Below, in pieces: positions 61,984 to 64,000 of a stretch of DNA of 64,000 bases. Under the pieces are notes generated by a model. The model did no database searches. It saw nothing but the letters and a program-made list of their open reading frames with translations, and was not told the origin of the DNA. The stretch is taken from NCBI GenBank assembly GCA_022432975.1, contig CM039509.1, positions 8,757,575-8,821,574 of the forward strand, given 5' to 3'. This DNA is from Begonia masoniana (taxonomy: Eukaryota > Streptophyta > Magnoliopsida > Cucurbitales > Begoniaceae). The position numbers were made by a program, and so were the translations under genes. Position 1 is the stretch's first letter. Each line of letters starts with the position of its first letter.

Positions 61984-62802
61984 CAATTAGAGTGGATTAC
62001 ATTTTTGACATATCAATTTGAATATTAAAAGATTGCATTAAATGTTTTGTGAAAATACGACTTTAAATAATGAAATATTTGTTTTAAATAGCATGAGATT
62101 TATCTATTTGTTGAGAATGGTTTTAAACTGTGGTTAATGATATGGATTTTTAAATGGTTTGAATACGAATATGCATGCATTTTTTTATATAAATGACATG
62201 AATTTCAAATCAAAACAAATTGATTTAAATTAATTTAAAAAATAATAAATAATAGGTGGAAGATGGAGTGTGGTCCTAGATAGTGTAATAGAGTCTGAGT
62301 TAGTTATTCTAACTCTTAGACTTATTTACGAGGCGTAAAGCTCATTCTGTGGATATTCATATTTTTTAAGAGAACGAGATCGTTCACCGAGTCGGGAAAG
62401 CTAAGGCAATCTAAAGGATCGAAAGAGACATAGGCTAAAAACCATCGAGGTAGATGGTTTTCTTTTGCTTTGGGACCGGGATAGATAGTTTAGAAATTTT
62501 ATAAACTCTTTTTGTATGGTCATGTGTGTGTGACCTATTTTGTTTGCAATAGCTTCTGTTAGAAAACTCTGATAATGATGTATATATAGAAATATTTAAT
62601 GCATACATATTTGAAAAGCTGGTCTGGAATATGTATATTGTTGAAATTGTATAGAAATATCTTATTTTAAGATTCCAGGTACAAGAAAGATGAGATTAAT
62701 TAAAAATACAAACGTATCCATGCAAATTGAAAACTCGAAATTTGTTATCATTCCCACTTCGAGAATCCTAATCATCGGGGCTCATCGGGTCGCGTCCTGA
62801 CA
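61984..62802 (+). repeat. 3' LTR of H, last part
   Basis: Matches 49032-49850 and ends CATCGGGTCGCGTCCTGACA-like. Unit P sequence follows. Confidence 0.88.
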
Positions 62803-63788
62803 ACAAATCTCTTGCTAAGCGGAACAGAGAGCACGATTCAGCAGCCTCTCGATGAAGCCGAGAAAACAAAACAAAAACAATATCAGTTGCAGTAGAAAAC
62901 ATTGTGAAATACGTAAAACTAGTTAATGGAATTGCCCACCTATGAATCTTCCTCAAAAAAGGCTGACTGAATGGCGACAATCGGACAAACGCCCACTGCT
63001 AGACCGAGAGACAATTAGAACACTCTAGTAGAGACACCTTCTATGACGAAGGCGTGCACCAAAAACAGAACCAGGTAACCACCCTTTTCGGTGTTCCACC
63101 CTGCTAGAACGGCTTCGAGGAGGGTGTCCTGATGTATCTCCAAGCAACCAGAACTGGAGGTGTGAAACGACAACTAACCGGATAACTCACCGGCAGCTAA
63201 ACCATGAAGAACGATCGAAGAACACTTCAATTTCTGAAGAAAATTTCACTATATTAATTTGTAAAAAATCTCTTACAGGAGTTGCAAATCCAGCTTAAAT
63301 ACAAGTGATGATCAGTTCTAGAAAAACCAGAAAGAAGAGATGAAAAATGGCCGTTGTGAGAATAATAGCCGTTGGAGCGTTCTGGCACTGTTTACGAGCA
63401 TGTGCGCTACACGTGTCCAACTGCTTCTCTTGGCACTTGCGTTCCCTCCTGCGTACGCAAGCTGAAGTGCTCCCCCGCACGCGTGTCTGCGACAGCTGCT
63501 ACTTTGCATGCGCCTGCTGAGATCCTGCATGCATCTACGGCTGCCTACCTACTTGTTTCTATGCGCGCCCTTCTGCTGCTCAGCTGCGCATGCACTGCTG
63601 TTGCTTGCCTGCCGTCTTGGTGTACGCGTCCATCACTTGATCAGTATCTTCTCTTGTGAGTCAATTCTTGATCACTCAAACTTTCATAAAGCTAAACAAA
63701 ATATGCAAATATCCTAAACAATAATAAGGCTACAAATTTGCCCAATTACAATCAAAGAAGGCTAAAGTTTGCCAAATGCTAAGGTTTA
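62803..63788 (-). repeat. LTR-like leader/promoter region of unit P, right copy
   Basis: The minus strand has a GGCAAACTTTAGCC stretch, an ACGGCTATTATTC / GCCATTTTTC region, a TATTTAAGCTGG TATA-like box (63294-63302), CTCCTGTAAGAGATTTTTTACA downstream, and a leader ending TTCCGCTTAGCAAG near the H junction. This fits a copia-style LTR with promoter and R region. Ends are not defined, and no protein frame is convincing. Confidence 0.5.
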
Positions 63789-64000
63789 CTAAACATAAAA
63801 TATGTGAATAGCTTGGTTACACAATTTGTTAAAGGGAAGACAAATTCCCTTTTCAACGAATCCATTCCTAGCTTTAAGAATGCCTTTACCTACAAAACTC
63901 ACAAACCAGTTAGATGAAAAATTAGTTAAGATATGTACCTTGGTTAGTGTTTGACGGGTAGGAGTCTGTGGCATATCATCCTCTCCGAGTGATTGAAGAA
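63789..64000 (-). pseudogene. 3' end of a second unit P reading frame
   Basis: The minus strand reads DDMPQTPTRQTLTK, then a GTACAT donor-like step, TTTTGTAGGTAAAGGCATTC and GGAATTTGTCTTCCC. It is clearly related to 39400-39594, where it follows the P frame. The gene body would lie to the right of the window. Confidence 0.45.

Overview
This is a plant nuclear, gene-poor window built almost entirely of nested LTR retrotransposons, at least three of which are Ty3/gypsy chromoviruses. The gag-pol fragments match the Tekay/Del lineage: a single CCHC knuckle, RT and RNase H of that type, a GPY/F integrase tail and the closing WRNHEVEEATW chromodomain-like block. LTRs are 2-3.4 kb. Primer sites fit plant initiator tRNA-Met. 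I recognise no host protein gene, rRNA or tRNA gene. The species cannot be named from the sequence; an angiosperm, probably a eudicot, is the safe statement.

Left half (1-37974). Element C is the oldest host element. It runs on the minus strand: 5' LTR 35700-37974, PBS 35684-35695, gag from 35541, then protease, RT, RNase H and integrase down to 16575. It is split by four later insertions: element G (25180-34900, complete, TSD ACAAT), solo LTR F (21769-23783, TSD CTGCA), solo LTR D (18175-20688, TSD AAAAA/GAAAA) and element A (plus strand, from 26 bp before the window to 16574). A's own 3' LTR is split by element B (minus, 7795-15286), a young gag-only element with no pol.

Right half (37975-64000). 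A poorly understood LTR-like unit P on the minus strand (38200-39594, 42151-43187, 62803-64000) carries a broken reading frame resembling the plant transposon / envelope-like domain. It is split by solo LTR I (39595-42145) and by element H (plus, 43188-62802). H is non-coding. Its 5' LTR holds solo LTR L, its interior holds a truncated F-family LTR (F2), and its 3' LTR holds solo LTRs M and N. A tandem duplication of about 2.08 kb in the 5' LTR has a piece resembling an endogenous caulimovirid at its junction. The 3' LTR carries very long (AAT)n and (GA)n arrays.

Two unifying observations stand out. First, most LTR families here carry, about 200-450 nt before the LTR 3' end, a cassette of short hairpins or palindromes whose sequence differs completely between families and whose copy number differs even between the two LTRs of one element. 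Second, LTRs of about eight families share a gene-like leader: pyrimidine-rich first exon, splice-donor motif, short (45 nt in A, B and G) second exon, a second perfect donor, then a conserved small hairpin followed by CTACAY. All gag-pol copies are broken and several have lost catalytic residues, so nothing visible here is autonomous.
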